Below the pieces are notes generated by a model. It had not been told where the DNA came from. It ran no database searches and saw only the letters and a program-made list of their open reading frames with translations. Shown here in pieces: positions 16,421 through 24,001 of a stretch of DNA of 64,000 bases. Where the stretch lies: NCBI GenBank assembly GCA_032153715.1, contig JALDYR010000001.1, positions 310,001 through 374,000 of the forward strand. Direction: 5' to 3'. The stretch comes from SEAL01 sp032153715 (GTDB lineage: Bacteria; Patescibacteriota; Saccharimonadia; Saccharimonadales; Saccharimonadaceae). Both the position numbers and the translations under genes were made by a program. The first letter of the stretch is position 1. Each line of letters opens with the position of its first letter.

Positions 16421-17014
16421 TTATCGAACAAGGCGAAGCGCTGGCACAAGCAACCACCACGACCACATCGCAAGGCTGGCATCAAAAAGCGCAATAACAA
16501 TTGACCCCAGAAAGATGGTTGCCGACGTCAACGGTCCCCATGTTCCTTGGCGAATAAACTGCTCTGAAACGCCACCGACAAATCCTTTTCGCGCCGCGTA
16601 TACCCAGGTGACCGCCGCCATAATACTTGCCACCGCCAAACTCGCTGCATACAAAATGACCGCTGGCGTCGTTGCCGACTCGCTCATTAAGGACGTTGGA
16701 AATGGCATAAACGCGATCGCCATTAAAAAGATAAGGTTCAGAAAGAGAAACGTTGCATTATAGCCAACCATCGTGCTGTATTTGCGCAGGTGCAAAATCC
16801 AGTACATGCCGATAATCAGAAAGCTCAGTACAAAGCCAAAAAAGTGCGGCAGCGCCTCCATCAAACCCTGCAACACTGATGCGTCCGAGTCAAAATTCAC
16901 ATTAGATGGTAATTTTATCTCGAGCGCCAGGAGCGTGATCGCGATTGCAAAGACAGCATCGTTAAAAAAGAGAAATCGATCAGTCGCCACATTAGACTCG
17001 CTATTCTTTGGCAT
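16421..17014 (-). CDS. TMEM175-family (DUF1211) membrane protein
   Basis: A 197-aa protein with six predicted helices. The first helix carries RFLFFNDAVFAIAITLLALE, close to the R-x-FSD signature of TMEM175 potassium channels, but with Asn in place of the family Ser. It probably forms an ion channel in the cytoplasmic membrane. It ends 18 nt before the DUF1801 gene on the same strand. An ACTCC/GGAGT-type ribosome site precedes the ATG. Confidence 0.75.
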   Translation of the reverse strand: MPKNSESNVATDRFLFFNDAVFAIAITLLALEIKLPSNVNFDSDASVLQGLMEALPHFFGFVLSFLIIGMYWILHLRKYSTMVGYNATFLFLNLIFLMAIAFMPFPTSLMSESATTPAVILYAASLAVASIMAAVTWVYAARKGFVGGVSEQFIRQGTWGPLTSATIFLGSIVIALFDASLAMWSWWLLVPALRLVR

Positions 17015-17047
17015 ACGTCACTCCTTATCTCTCTTAATAATAACAAA

Positions 17048-17072
17048 AATCAGCCTGATGATCAGGCTGATT
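17048..17072. terminator. Terminator of the 17095 gene
   Basis: A perfect 12-bp inverted repeat (AATCAGCCTGAT) around one G; on the minus strand it is followed by TTTTTG. Confidence 0.75.
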
Positions 17073-17094
17073 GAGTGTTTATACTACGTCGCTA

Positions 17095-17460
17095 CTACGC
17101 AACTGTCGGAGGTACTTCAACGGCCGCCTGAGGCTGAGCTACTGGCGCAGTCACCACAGGTGCTGTTGCGACTTTATTGAACTGATCTTGGATAATCGCG
17201 TTGCCAATTGATCCAAGGAAGAATTGCAAGATAAACGCAACCACTCCTGAAAGTTTTTCATTGGTAACATGGCCAACACCTTCTGAGTACTTCCATAGCC
17301 AGTAGAGGTTGACGAAAGGCACGATCAATAGCCACGCCGTTGGAATGCCTGCACCTAGACGGTTCATTTCATTCTTTGTTTTTACAGACCACACAATGGC
17401 ATAAATCCCAAACGTGATAAGAGGTAGTAGTAGAACGGCAAATACATTTCGTTGCTTCAT
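17095..17460 (-). CDS. DUF4234-type membrane protein
   Basis: A 121-aa protein with a KQRNVFAVLLLPLITFGIYAIVWSVKTKNEMNRLG start typical of DUF4234. It has three membrane helices (about 6-25, 42-58 and 70-90) and an Ala/Pro/Val-rich tail. Function unknown. AGGAGC lies before the ATG. It is the last gene before tRNA-Lys, which is transcribed in the same direction from upstream. Confidence 0.7.
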   Translation of the reverse strand: MKQRNVFAVLLLPLITFGIYAIVWSVKTKNEMNRLGAGIPTAWLLIVPFVNLYWLWKYSEGVGHVTNEKLSGVVAFILQFFLGSIGNAIIQDQFNKVATAPVVTAPVAQPQAAVEVPPTVA

Positions 17461-17526
17461 AGTGCTCCTTTTTTAAATATAACTTAAGCTCAGTATATCT
17501 AAACAAAAGCAGAATACAATACGCGC

Positions 17527-17576
17527 CCATAGAAAAAGCGTCGACCGGTAGCGAAAATGTCGACGCTTTTTCATGG
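17527..17576 (-). terminator. Terminator of tRNA-Lys that includes the CCA end
   Basis: The stem runs from the CCA of the tRNA (CCATGAAAAAGCGTCGAC) to GTCGACGCTTTTTCTATGG, around 18 pairs with one mismatch. Confidence 0.8.
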
Positions 17577-17650
17577 AGGGCCAGGAGGGACTTGAACCCT
17601 CGACACCCTGCTTAAGAGGCAGGTGCTCTAACCAGCTGAGCTACTGGCCC
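17574..17650 (-). tRNA. tRNA-Lys (CTT)
   Basis: Acceptor GGGCCAG pairs with CTGGCCC, anticodon stem CCTGC/GCAGG with loop CTCTTAA gives anticodon CTT, the T-arm has GTTCAAGTC, and CCA is encoded after a T discriminator. A leader of about 140 nt with a copy of the gene's own 5' end lies upstream. Confidence 0.95.
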
Positions 17651-17806
17651 ATATAATTGTTCTAAAGGTGCATACTCATCATACGTTCAGATATCTGCAT
17701 TAGCGATAAGGGGTAGAGCACTGGTGCTTCATATAATTCTTCTCGCATGTCGCAAGCAACATATCTCGGGCAGCTGAGTTACTAGCCCATACGGATTTCT
17801 ACTATA
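17651..17806 (-). promoter_or_regulatory. tRNA-Lys leader: promoter, 5'-end mimic and inverted D-arm
   Basis: On the minus strand the order is: TATAGT (17801-17806), then 12 nt later a copy of the tRNA 5' end (17771-17791, 19 of 21 bases equal to 17633-17653), then an inverted TAGAGCAC D-arm segment (17714-17721) that also forms a local AGCAC/GTGCT hairpin, then the true tRNA. The copy is too degenerate to be a tRNA itself. Confidence 0.6.
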
Positions 17807-17876
17807 CATGATTGCCTCTGTAATTGCAAGATTTAGAGTTGGAAAAAAGTAGATATGTTTGTGCTATCATAAGCAC

Positions 17877-18341
17877 ATGCCTAATGGCGGCAAAAAACAC
17901 ACCGAGACTGACGGCTTTACGATCGTCGAAGTCCTTGTGACACTTGTGATCACGGTTCTATTTTTGACGACCTTCTTCTCCTTGTATATGTCAATGGAAT
18001 CACAGCGTATCGCAACCGGACGCCGCGCTCTTGCAAGCAATATCGCCTACTCAAACCTCAGCAAGGTAACCGACAGATCAACTGTAGTCGCAGCGGCTGC
18101 TTGCGACGCCAGCACTTCGGGAAACGTTAACAACCTCTCTATCAATAGCAGCGCAACCGGCAGTAATATCACCAGTCTCATTACCACCGAGCCTACAACC
18201 GGTCTAGGCAATCCTACGACCCAAACCGTCAGAGCGTTTTACCCTCGCGGTTGCGCGGCCGGCATGCCCATCAAAATTCAAGCCACAACCACCTTTGGCA
18301 ACCCAGCGGAGAGCGTAGTTCATGCGACATACATCAAGTAA
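17877..18341 (+). CDS. Type IV prepilin-like protein (minor pilin)
   Basis: A 154-aa protein with a prepilin peptidase site: a short charged leader ending in Gly, then FTIVEVLVTLVITVLFLTTFFSLY, in which Glu5 of the mature form is present. The rest is a small exported domain with Cys residues near 76 and 126. It probably belongs to a type IV pilus or related filament. A TATCAT box ends six nt before this ATG, choosing it over an upstream in-frame ATG. It overlaps the next prepilin gene by 20 nt. Confidence 0.8.
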   Translation: MPNGGKKHTETDGFTIVEVLVTLVITVLFLTTFFSLYMSMESQRIATGRRALASNIAYSNLSKVTDRSTVVAAAACDASTSGNVNNLSINSSATGSNITSLITTEPTTGLGNPTTQTVRAFYPRGCAAGMPIKIQATTTFGNPAESVVHATYIK

Positions 18342-19086
18342 GCAAAATTCAGGTATCACACTGGTCGAACTCATGGTCGTCATTAGCCTTATAGGGATCC
18401 TTTTATTCCTTGGCCTCGATATGCTGGGTGATTACTATTTTGACAATACTCGCTCGCTTGGCATGGCAGTACAAGAGGGTGACACGAAAAGCTCCTTATC
18501 GACACTCGAAAGCGACGTGTCGACGGCCGAGCGTTTCCTCGTCGCCAATTCCACCACTGACCCAGCCGCTTCAGTGCCATGGACTCATACCGGCAACAAT
18601 AGCGCCGCGCCTCAAAATAGAGTCCTCATCCTCAGCACCTACGCAACGACAATTCCAGCATTAACAGACGGTGCCAATTCGCGTCAGCTCGTCTACTCCG
18701 GTGCCAGCTGCGACCAGCCGATCAAGAATAATCTCGTTTACTTTGTCAAAAATGGCAACCTGTACCGACGTACCATCAAAAACACGACCACTCCATGCGC
18801 CGGCCTCACTGTCGGCCAAAAACAAAGTTGCGGCGCAAGTCAGACCGGTGCATACTGCCAGGCAAGCGACGCCTTGATGGTAACTGGCGTCAGCACCTTC
18901 AACGTCGAGTATTACGCCAGCTCTTCGGCAACCACCCCAATAAGTAATCAGTATGGTTCTGGAGCGCAAACTGCCATCGAGAGTACTAGCACGAAAACCG
19001 TCAAGATCACCCTCACAACCGAGCAGCCTATTAGCGGCCACAACTCACCTATGTCGACCAACATCCGATCAACACGTCAGAACTAA
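18322..19086 (+). CDS. Type IV prepilin-like protein (minor pilin, PilW-like size)
   Basis: A 254-aa protein that begins MRHTSSKQNSG followed by ITLVELMVVISLIGILLFLGLDML, a class III signal with Glu5. The remaining 220 residues are exported and contain two close Cys pairs (about residues 133-155 and 170-178). Size and position after a shorter prepilin resemble minor pilins that prime pilus assembly. It overlaps the upstream gene, so the pair is co-translated. No pilus assembly ATPase lies in this window. Confidence 0.8.
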   Translation: MRHTSSKQNSGITLVELMVVISLIGILLFLGLDMLGDYYFDNTRSLGMAVQEGDTKSSLSTLESDVSTAERFLVANSTTDPAASVPWTHTGNNSAAPQNRVLILSTYATTIPALTDGANSRQLVYSGASCDQPIKNNLVYFVKNGNLYRRTIKNTTTPCAGLTVGQKQSCGASQTGAYCQASDALMVTGVSTFNVEYYASSSATTPISNQYGSGAQTAIESTSTKTVKITLTTEQPISGHNSPMSTNIRSTRQN

Positions 19087-19093
19087 TAAATAC

Positions 19094-20668
19094 CTACAAC
19101 TCGTCTTTCTTACTACTAATAAAGACACCCCATTGCCGCACCAAGTTCAAGACAGTTTTGAGCGGTAATTCAATGACCATATCAAGGACCATGGCCACAA
19201 AATTCACGCGCGAATACTTTTCACTGATCCAGCGCCCAGCCACAACAAATGGCAAGTAGAGGAAGTCACGGATTAGACTAAGGCCATTTTGCTGCGCATC
19301 GACTGTTTCAATTTCGCGAATCATGCGCGACAAACGGAAACCAAGGAAGCTAGCGGTCGAGAGGAAGATAAAGAAGATCACAAGGTGAACAAGCGTAAAG
19401 CCAAGCTGCCACAAGCCCCATGCTACGCCGCCAAAGACAAGCACAAAGAAAAGTACGTACAGCACGTTAAAGGTCTTGGTATGGCGGCCAGTGTCTTTAC
19501 GAATGACAATTGGCACTGGATTTTGGCCGTACAGCAGCGCTTCGACACGGTCGACAAGCGCTTCGGTATTCGCCTGCCCTGGTAGCGCCAGTGTAAAGCG
19601 CAACATAATCATATATAGCGGCGGGAAGAATAGATTAATAACCAACGGCAGCCATAAAATTGCTCCGTGCAGCAAATAATCAGCCGGTACTTCAATACCA
19701 ACACCAATCAAGAATTTTGTAATGATCAAAAAGATCACACTTTTAACCACGCCACGATTAATACGGTCGTTCATCTGCAGGTACTCAGATTCGACTTGCT
19801 GGCGGAACGCCTCAAGGAACTTGTCTGGCTGATGCAGATGCTCCATTACCTCAGGCTGCTCTTGCTCCATGCGCCACACTACGCGCAGTGTCGCCCCATG
19901 ACGATTAACGATGCGTGTTAATTTGTCGATATCACTCGAGGCAAACAAATCATCAATCAGTTGATTCGTCTGTGCAAATGAATCAGGACTTTGAGGCGTC
20001 TGCTGATAGCGTTTCAAAAGTGCGTGACGGATAGTGGCGCGATCAGACTTGAGCAGCGACTGATGAACGGCAATAAAAAGTGCTACATCATAGCTGGCGC
20101 GGTTCTGTAGTTCTAAAACCGTTGTGTCGATCGCATTCTTGAAATACTCATAGGCGAACTGGATAAAAACGGCGCGATCGGACAGGTCATTAAGATAGCC
20201 CTCAACTTCAACCGCCAATACTGCCGTCACCCAGTCATCAACCTTTGGCTGAAGTTTGTAGTTGCGCGACAACGCCTGATAGGCAGCAAAATAAGCCGCC
20301 GACACTGCACTGATTTCGTCGGCCGTTTCGCGGTCAATCGTGTCGTTTAGCAAGTACCCCGCTAGCGTCAGCTCGGTGATCAATTCCTCGCCGCAACTAC
20401 TAACGCGTTTGTCGTCACGTGACAAAAATATACGCTTATAAAACCGACGGATCGCCCGCTGCAGCAGCAAGTGCTCTTCGGTATATTCCGCTGCATTGCG
20501 CAGCTGCTCGTAGGCTGCCGTAAGTGTCCGTCCCGCCCCTACGACATGAATTGTATCTGACGAAAAATGAGCATGCTTGTGCGCAAGCTTTTGATCATGC
20601 TGCGCCCGGACATGCTGCAGGGCGTCAGCAAATTGCCGACCTTGGGGATTAAGTTGTTTATTGTCCAT
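19094..20668 (-). CDS. Large conserved-type membrane protein, unknown function
   Basis: I do not recognise this 524-aa protein. Residues 1-270 are soluble, helical and charged. The C-terminal part has at least four membrane helices (about 302-320, 325-350, 400-420, 425-445) followed by an amphipathic basic tail (WISEKYSRVNFV, then RQWGVFISSKKDEL). The gene has its own promoter-like TATAAT and a GAGAG ribosome site. It ends eight bp from the convergent prepilin gene. Confidence 0.75.
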   Translation of the reverse strand: MDNKQLNPQGRQFADALQHVRAQHDQKLAHKHAHFSSDTIHVVGAGRTLTAAYEQLRNAAEYTEEHLLLQRAIRRFYKRIFLSRDDKRVSSCGEELITELTLAGYLLNDTIDRETADEISAVSAAYFAAYQALSRNYKLQPKVDDWVTAVLAVEVEGYLNDLSDRAVFIQFAYEYFKNAIDTTVLELQNRASYDVALFIAVHQSLLKSDRATIRHALLKRYQQTPQSPDSFAQTNQLIDDLFASSDIDKLTRIVNRHGATLRVVWRMEQEQPEVMEHLHQPDKFLEAFRQQVESEYLQMNDRINRGVVKSVIFLIITKFLIGVGIEVPADYLLHGAILWLPLVINLFFPPLYMIMLRFTLALPGQANTEALVDRVEALLYGQNPVPIVIRKDTGRHTKTFNVLYVLFFVLVFGGVAWGLWQLGFTLVHLVIFFIFLSTASFLGFRLSRMIREIETVDAQQNGLSLIRDFLYLPFVVAGRWISEKYSRVNFVAMVLDMVIELPLKTVLNLVRQWGVFISSKKDEL

Positions 20669-20753
20669 AAAAGAGAGTCTTTTCTTTAGGTAATTATAGC
20701 ACGGTCCGGACGCATTACATAAAGTGCCTCACCCTCTTAATTAACGCATTTAT

Positions 20754-20782
20754 TTGACTTTGATATATTTATATTTTATAAT
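20754..20782 (+). promoter_or_regulatory. Promoter of the GNAT gene
   Basis: TTGACT and TATAAT are separated by 17 bp; expected start near 20789. Confidence 0.75.
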
Positions 20783-20818
20783 GTATACGATAAATGCCAG
20801 ACGACCGAGAGGCGCACT

Positions 20819-21403
20819 GTGAGTATTTATGGTAATTTTTTTATTGATCCGGCAAAGATTAATGATCACCCAGAAGTAAAGGCGGGGAACCTCACCGACT
20901 TCGTAAAGAAACAGCCCGCCACACGGCGCGATCATGGCGGCGTTTTCCTCTTTCGTATCGGGGAAGACCCGCTCCATGAGTTCAGCCAGACCTACCCGAA
21001 CGGCATTACCGAGTCTTCTGATAAGCGAAAGGCGACACCTGGTCGCCTAGTCACACTAGCGGCGGCGTGCAACTATCACATCGACGAGACGCAGTGGCGA
21101 GAAGACTTACGAAGTGCGGCGCAGGTGCGAACCTTGTGGGACGGCGACATTCTCATCGGCTTCGGCCTGATGCGAAACGTCCACGGCGTTGCAATATTTG
21201 ACCGGGCCCTGATCCGTCCACGTTATCGAGGGCAAGGACTTTTTCGAACAATGTTTGGCAAAGCCTTGCAGTCACTGCAGACCGACGATGTAGATGAACT
21301 ACTCATCTGCGCCGACACAACAAGTGCGGCACTGTACGAGAAACTTGGCTGGCGCGAAGTAATCGCCCCGTCACAGGACATACCCCGAAAGGAGACTCGC
21401 TGA
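20819..21403 (+). CDS. GNAT family N-acetyltransferase
   Basis: A 194-aa protein whose C-terminal half has the acetyl-CoA binding signature RPRYRGQGLFRTMFGKAL (about 138-155) and the usual ALYEKLGWREV end strand. The N-terminal 80 residues are less typical. It would acetylate an amine on a small molecule or protein; the substrate is unknown. The start is GTG at 20819, preceded by GAGAGG and a consensus promoter. A hairpin terminator follows at 21414-21431. Confidence 0.8.
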   Translation: MSIYGNFFIDPAKINDHPEVKAGNLTDFVKKQPATRRDHGGVFLFRIGEDPLHEFSQTYPNGITESSDKRKATPGRLVTLAAACNYHIDETQWREDLRSAAQVRTLWDGDILIGFGLMRNVHGVAIFDRALIRPRYRGQGLFRTMFGKALQSLQTDDVDELLICADTTSAALYEKLGWREVIAPSQDIPRKETR

Positions 21404-21413
21404 GAAGTTTGAG

Positions 21414-21431
21414 AAACCCTTCGGGGTTTTT
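21414..21431 (+). terminator. Terminator of the GNAT gene
   Basis: AAACCC-TTCG-GGGTTT stem with a TTCG tetraloop, then TT. Confidence 0.8.
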
Positions 21432-21437
21432 CATATG

Positions 21438-21477
21438 CAAGAAAAAAAGGCTAGCTTTCACTAACCTTTTTTTCTTG
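21438..21477 (-). terminator. Terminator of tRNA-Arg(TCG) that includes the CCA end
   Basis: The minus-strand stem CAAGAAAAAAAGG(T)TAG pairs with CTA(G)CCTTTTTTTCTTG; its first bases are the CA of the tRNA CCA. Confidence 0.75.
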
Positions 21478-21552
21478 GTACACCCGGCAAGATTCGAACT
21501 TGCGACACCTGGTTCCGAAGACCAGTGCTCTAATCCGCTGAGCTACGGGTGC
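21476..21552 (-). tRNA. tRNA-Arg (TCG)
   Basis: Acceptor GCACCCG pairs with CGGGTGT, anticodon stem CTGGT/ACCAG with loop CTTCGGA gives anticodon TCG, the T-arm has GTTCGAATC, and CCA is encoded. A leader with a 21-bp exact copy of the gene's 5' region lies upstream. Confidence 0.95.
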
Positions 21553-21695
21553 ATATCTATATTGTAAACATCCTCGCACTATTCACCCATGCGCTTTAAA
21601 TCGGGCCGATTAGAGCACGTGCTCACATTTTATCGTTCGAGTGACTATGTCTCTCGTGCGCTGAGCTACGGGTGCATATTGCTCGAGTTATTATA
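21553..21695 (-). promoter_or_regulatory. tRNA-Arg(TCG) leader: promoter, 5'-end mimic and inverted D-arm
   Basis: Minus-strand order: TATAAT (21690-21695); a copy (21659-21679) identical over 21 bases to 21536-21556, covering the leader end, acceptor 5' strand and D-stem; a GAGCAC/GTGCTC palindrome whose second half continues into GTGCTCTAATC, the exact complement of the tRNA D-arm (21608-21618 with 21525-21535); then the tRNA. The mimic can close on itself through CACCC/GGGTG and GCGC/GCGC pairs with three small arms between, a cloverleaf-like fold. A second weak box, TACAAT, lies just before the true tRNA. Confidence 0.6.
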
Positions 21696-21729
21696 TCACC
21701 ACCTTGGCTTTTAGGCTATAATAAGCGTA

Positions 21730-22752
21730 ATGAACGTCCAAACAAACATCGCCCTCTCTGACTACACAACTATGCGCTTGGGCGGCCCAGCTCGCTTCTT
21801 CGCTGAAGCGACCACCCCTGATGAGCTTGCCGCCCTGTACCAGAACGCTAAACGACTTGATCAGAAAGTCTTTATTATCGGCGGTGGCAGCAATTTGATT
21901 GCACACGACGAAGGTTTTGACGGTCTTGTGATCCATAACAAAATTAAAGGTTTCGAAATCATTGCCAATGACGATAATGCAACCATCGTCAAACTTGGTG
22001 CCGGCGAAGAATGGGACAGTGTCGTTCAACGCACTGTCGATATGAATCTCAGCGGCATTGCCGCCATGTCAGCCATCCCTGGGACTGTCGGCGCAGCACC
22101 AGTTCAAAATGTCGGAGCCTATGGACAGGAGATTGCCGACGTCTTTATCTCACTAGAAGCCTACGATACCCATAATGACGCATTCGTCACGCTCGACTGG
22201 GATAGCTGCCATTTCTCTTACCGCGATAGTATTTTTCGCAGCGAAGCCAAAGGCCACTACGGCATCACGAGCGTCACAATCAAACTATCCAAGGCCGCCC
22301 CGGCGCCACCATTCTATGCAGCCCTGCAAAAATACCTTGATCTGCACAATATTACCGACTACACTCCTCAGATTATTCGCGAGGCTGTTACAGCAATTCG
22401 CGCCAGCAAACTGCCAGACCCGAAAGTCCTACCAAACTCTGGATCATTCTTTAAAAATGCAGTGGTTGAAAACTGGGTTTATAACGACCTCAAAACAACC
22501 TACCCTGACATGCCAGCCTTTCAAATGGACGAAACGCACTACAAAATCCCATCCGGCTGGCTCATCGAGCAGGCTGACTTTAAAGGTCAAACACTTCACG
22601 GCATCAAAGTGCACAGCGATAACGCACTAGTACTCATTAACGAATCGGCTACTGGCTACCAAGACCTTGCGGACGCCCGCCAAGAGGTTATTTCTGGCGT
22701 TCAGGATAAATTCAGAATAACTATCGAACAAGAACCTTTAGAGATTGGTTAA
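21730..22752 (+). CDS. murB: UDP-N-acetylmuramate dehydrogenase
   Basis: MurB reduces UDP-GlcNAc-enolpyruvate to UDP-MurNAc with FAD and NADPH, the second step of peptidoglycan precursor synthesis. The 340-aa protein keeps the FAD motifs TTMRLGGPARF (residues 13-24) and GGGSNLI, the IPGTVGAAPVQNVGAYGQE segment, SCHFSYRDS, and the catalytic serine loop PNSGSFFKNA near 240, then KIPSGWLIEQ. It is a type I-like enzyme. A TATAAT box ends seven nt before the ATG. With murA at 25362 it completes UDP-MurNAc synthesis. Confidence 0.95.
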   Translation: MNVQTNIALSDYTTMRLGGPARFFAEATTPDELAALYQNAKRLDQKVFIIGGGSNLIAHDEGFDGLVIHNKIKGFEIIANDDNATIVKLGAGEEWDSVVQRTVDMNLSGIAAMSAIPGTVGAAPVQNVGAYGQEIADVFISLEAYDTHNDAFVTLDWDSCHFSYRDSIFRSEAKGHYGITSVTIKLSKAAPAPPFYAALQKYLDLHNITDYTPQIIREAVTAIRASKLPDPKVLPNSGSFFKNAVVENWVYNDLKTTYPDMPAFQMDETHYKIPSGWLIEQADFKGQTLHGIKVHSDNALVLINESATGYQDLADARQEVISGVQDKFRITIEQEPLEIG

Positions 22753-22826
22753 AACGCTTGCGCTTGCCGCGGTAGCGTAGTATATTACCTACATACAACA
22801 CATTAAATTAGGGGGCATTTGAAAAA

Positions 22827-23291
22827 ATGAATCTTCAAAACATTAAAAAAATCGAAGGACAGCGCGGCTTCACTATCGTTGAGCTCTTGATTGTTATCGT
22901 CGTTATCGGTATTCTTGCCGCTATTACGATTGTAGCTTTCAATGGTGTTCAAAACCGTGGTAAAGCAGCATCTGCGCAGTCTGCAGCTAATACAGTTATC
23001 AAGAAAGCCGAAGCAGCAAACTCTGTTGCATCAAGTTATCCGACCGCTACAACAGGCTTTTCAGCAAATAAAGAATCTGATCTAGCTGGCTCAGGAGTTA
23101 CACTTGCAGGATTTACAACTGCACCAACAGCTCCAGCAACCGTAGAATACTTCGCATGCACCACGCCATCAGGTGCTGGAGCAACCGTAGCATACTGGGA
23201 TTATGGCGCAACCACACCCGTCAAGGTAACAAAGACCATCGGCGGTGCGTGTACCACCTACAGCACTACAGCCCTTACAGGCACATACTAA
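22827..23291 (+). CDS. Type IV pilin (major-pilin-like)
   Basis: A 154-aa prepilin: basic leader ending QRG, then FTIVELLIVIVVIGILAAITIVAFNGVQNRG with Glu5, followed by an exported domain with a C-terminal Cys pair (about residues 111 and 144). An AGGGGG site precedes the ATG, and a strong terminator follows (23320-23347), which suggests separate high expression. The first 107 bases from 22858 are identical to those of the next pilin gene, while the remaining parts do not align. Confidence 0.85.
   Translation: MNLQNIKKIEGQRGFTIVELLIVIVVIGILAAITIVAFNGVQNRGKAASAQSAANTVIKKAEAANSVASSYPTATTGFSANKESDLAGSGVTLAGFTTAPTAPATVEYFACTTPSGAGATVAYWDYGATTPVKVTKTIGGACTTYSTTALTGTY
22858..22964 (+). repeat. 107-bp pilin 5' module, copy 1
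   Basis: Identical base for base to 23445-23551. After one substitution the identity resumes for 13 further bases. It encodes the QRG cleavage site and the whole N-terminal helix. Confidence 0.9.
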
Positions 23292-23319
23292 AATATCGTC
23301 TTAGTGGCCTAACAAATAC

Positions 23320-23347
23320 AAAGTTGCCACGTACCCGTGGCAACTTT
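23320..23347 (+). terminator. Terminator of pilin 1
   Basis: An 11-bp perfect stem (AAAGTTGCCAC arm) with loop GTACCC region, followed by GTT. Confidence 0.75.
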
Positions 23348-23425
23348 GTTAACATCTAGACGCTTACCTAAACAAATCTTTTGTATTTAAACATAATTGC
23401 TTAAAAAGCAGGATAAAATATAACA

Positions 23426-23938
23426 ATGACTACTTACAGTAAAAGACAGCGCGGCTTCACTATCGTTGAGCTCTTGATTGTTATCGTCGTTATCGGTATT
23501 CTTGCCGCTATTACGATTGTAGCTTTCAATGGTGTTCAAAACCGTGGTAAAACAGCATCTGCGCAATCTTTAGCCAACTCAATTGACAAAAAACTTGAAG
23601 CATGGAACGCCACAACAGGCTCCTATCCGCCGTATTGCGACTTCGCCACTAATAGTATCGCCGCTACAGGTACTGCATCTGGAATTGGCGCTGCTGGATG
23701 CACTGCATCTGCAACAGCCGGACCAGTTGAAGCTAAGCTAGATAATGTCAGCTCCATTATTATCAACACTTCTTCATTAAGCTCAACTAATGCAACCACC
23801 GCAGTTCGCTATGAGCCGTGTTCAACAGGTGCAACACGAGGTGGAACTATCCATTATTATGACTCTGTAACGGGTGCTATCACGACTACGACCGCCAATG
23901 CTAACGGCAACAAATCAAATGGCGTAGGTACTTGCTAA
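23426..23938 (+). CDS. Type IV pilin, second copy with different head
   Basis: A 170-aa prepilin with the same cleavage site and N-terminal helix as the gene before it, but a different exported head domain. The head contains Cys residues near 70, 92, 133 and 170; the last Cys is the C-terminal residue, a common place for the pilin D-region disulfide. It has its own intergenic region and ends in a long bidirectional terminator. Shared helices with distinct heads would let both subunits enter one filament. Confidence 0.85.
   Translation: MTTYSKRQRGFTIVELLIVIVVIGILAAITIVAFNGVQNRGKTASAQSLANSIDKKLEAWNATTGSYPPYCDFATNSIAATGTASGIGAAGCTASATAGPVEAKLDNVSSIIINTSSLSSTNATTAVRYEPCSTGATRGGTIHYYDSVTGAITTTTANANGNKSNGVGTC
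23445..23551 (+). repeat. 107-bp pilin 5' module, copy 2
   Basis: Exact copy of 22858-22964; identity even at third codon positions points to recent duplication or gene conversion. Confidence 0.9.
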
Positions 23939-23950
23939 AACCTATCTACT

Positions 23951-23994
23951 GAGATATTAAAAAAGAGCGATATATCGCTCTTTTTTAATATCTC
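23951..23994. terminator. Bidirectional terminator between pilin 2 and glyA
   Basis: A perfect 20-bp inverted repeat around TATA, with A6 and T6 tracts inside the arms. It serves both convergent genes. Confidence 0.9.
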
Positions 23995-24001
23995 AGTTCA
24001 C

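Noticed and set aside
17095..17460. Pilus or secretion component next to the prepilins
   Set aside because: The sequence is a DUF4234-type membrane protein on the opposite strand, separated by tRNA-Lys.
18661..19041. 126-aa minus-strand frame inside the second prepilin gene
   Set aside because: No ribosome site, and the plus-strand prepilin has clear family motifs over the same region.
21604..21675. A true tRNA gene in the Arg(TCG) leader because of its cloverleaf-like fold
   Set aside because: There is no TTCGA-type T-loop in place, no anticodon loop of seven bases and no CCA end.
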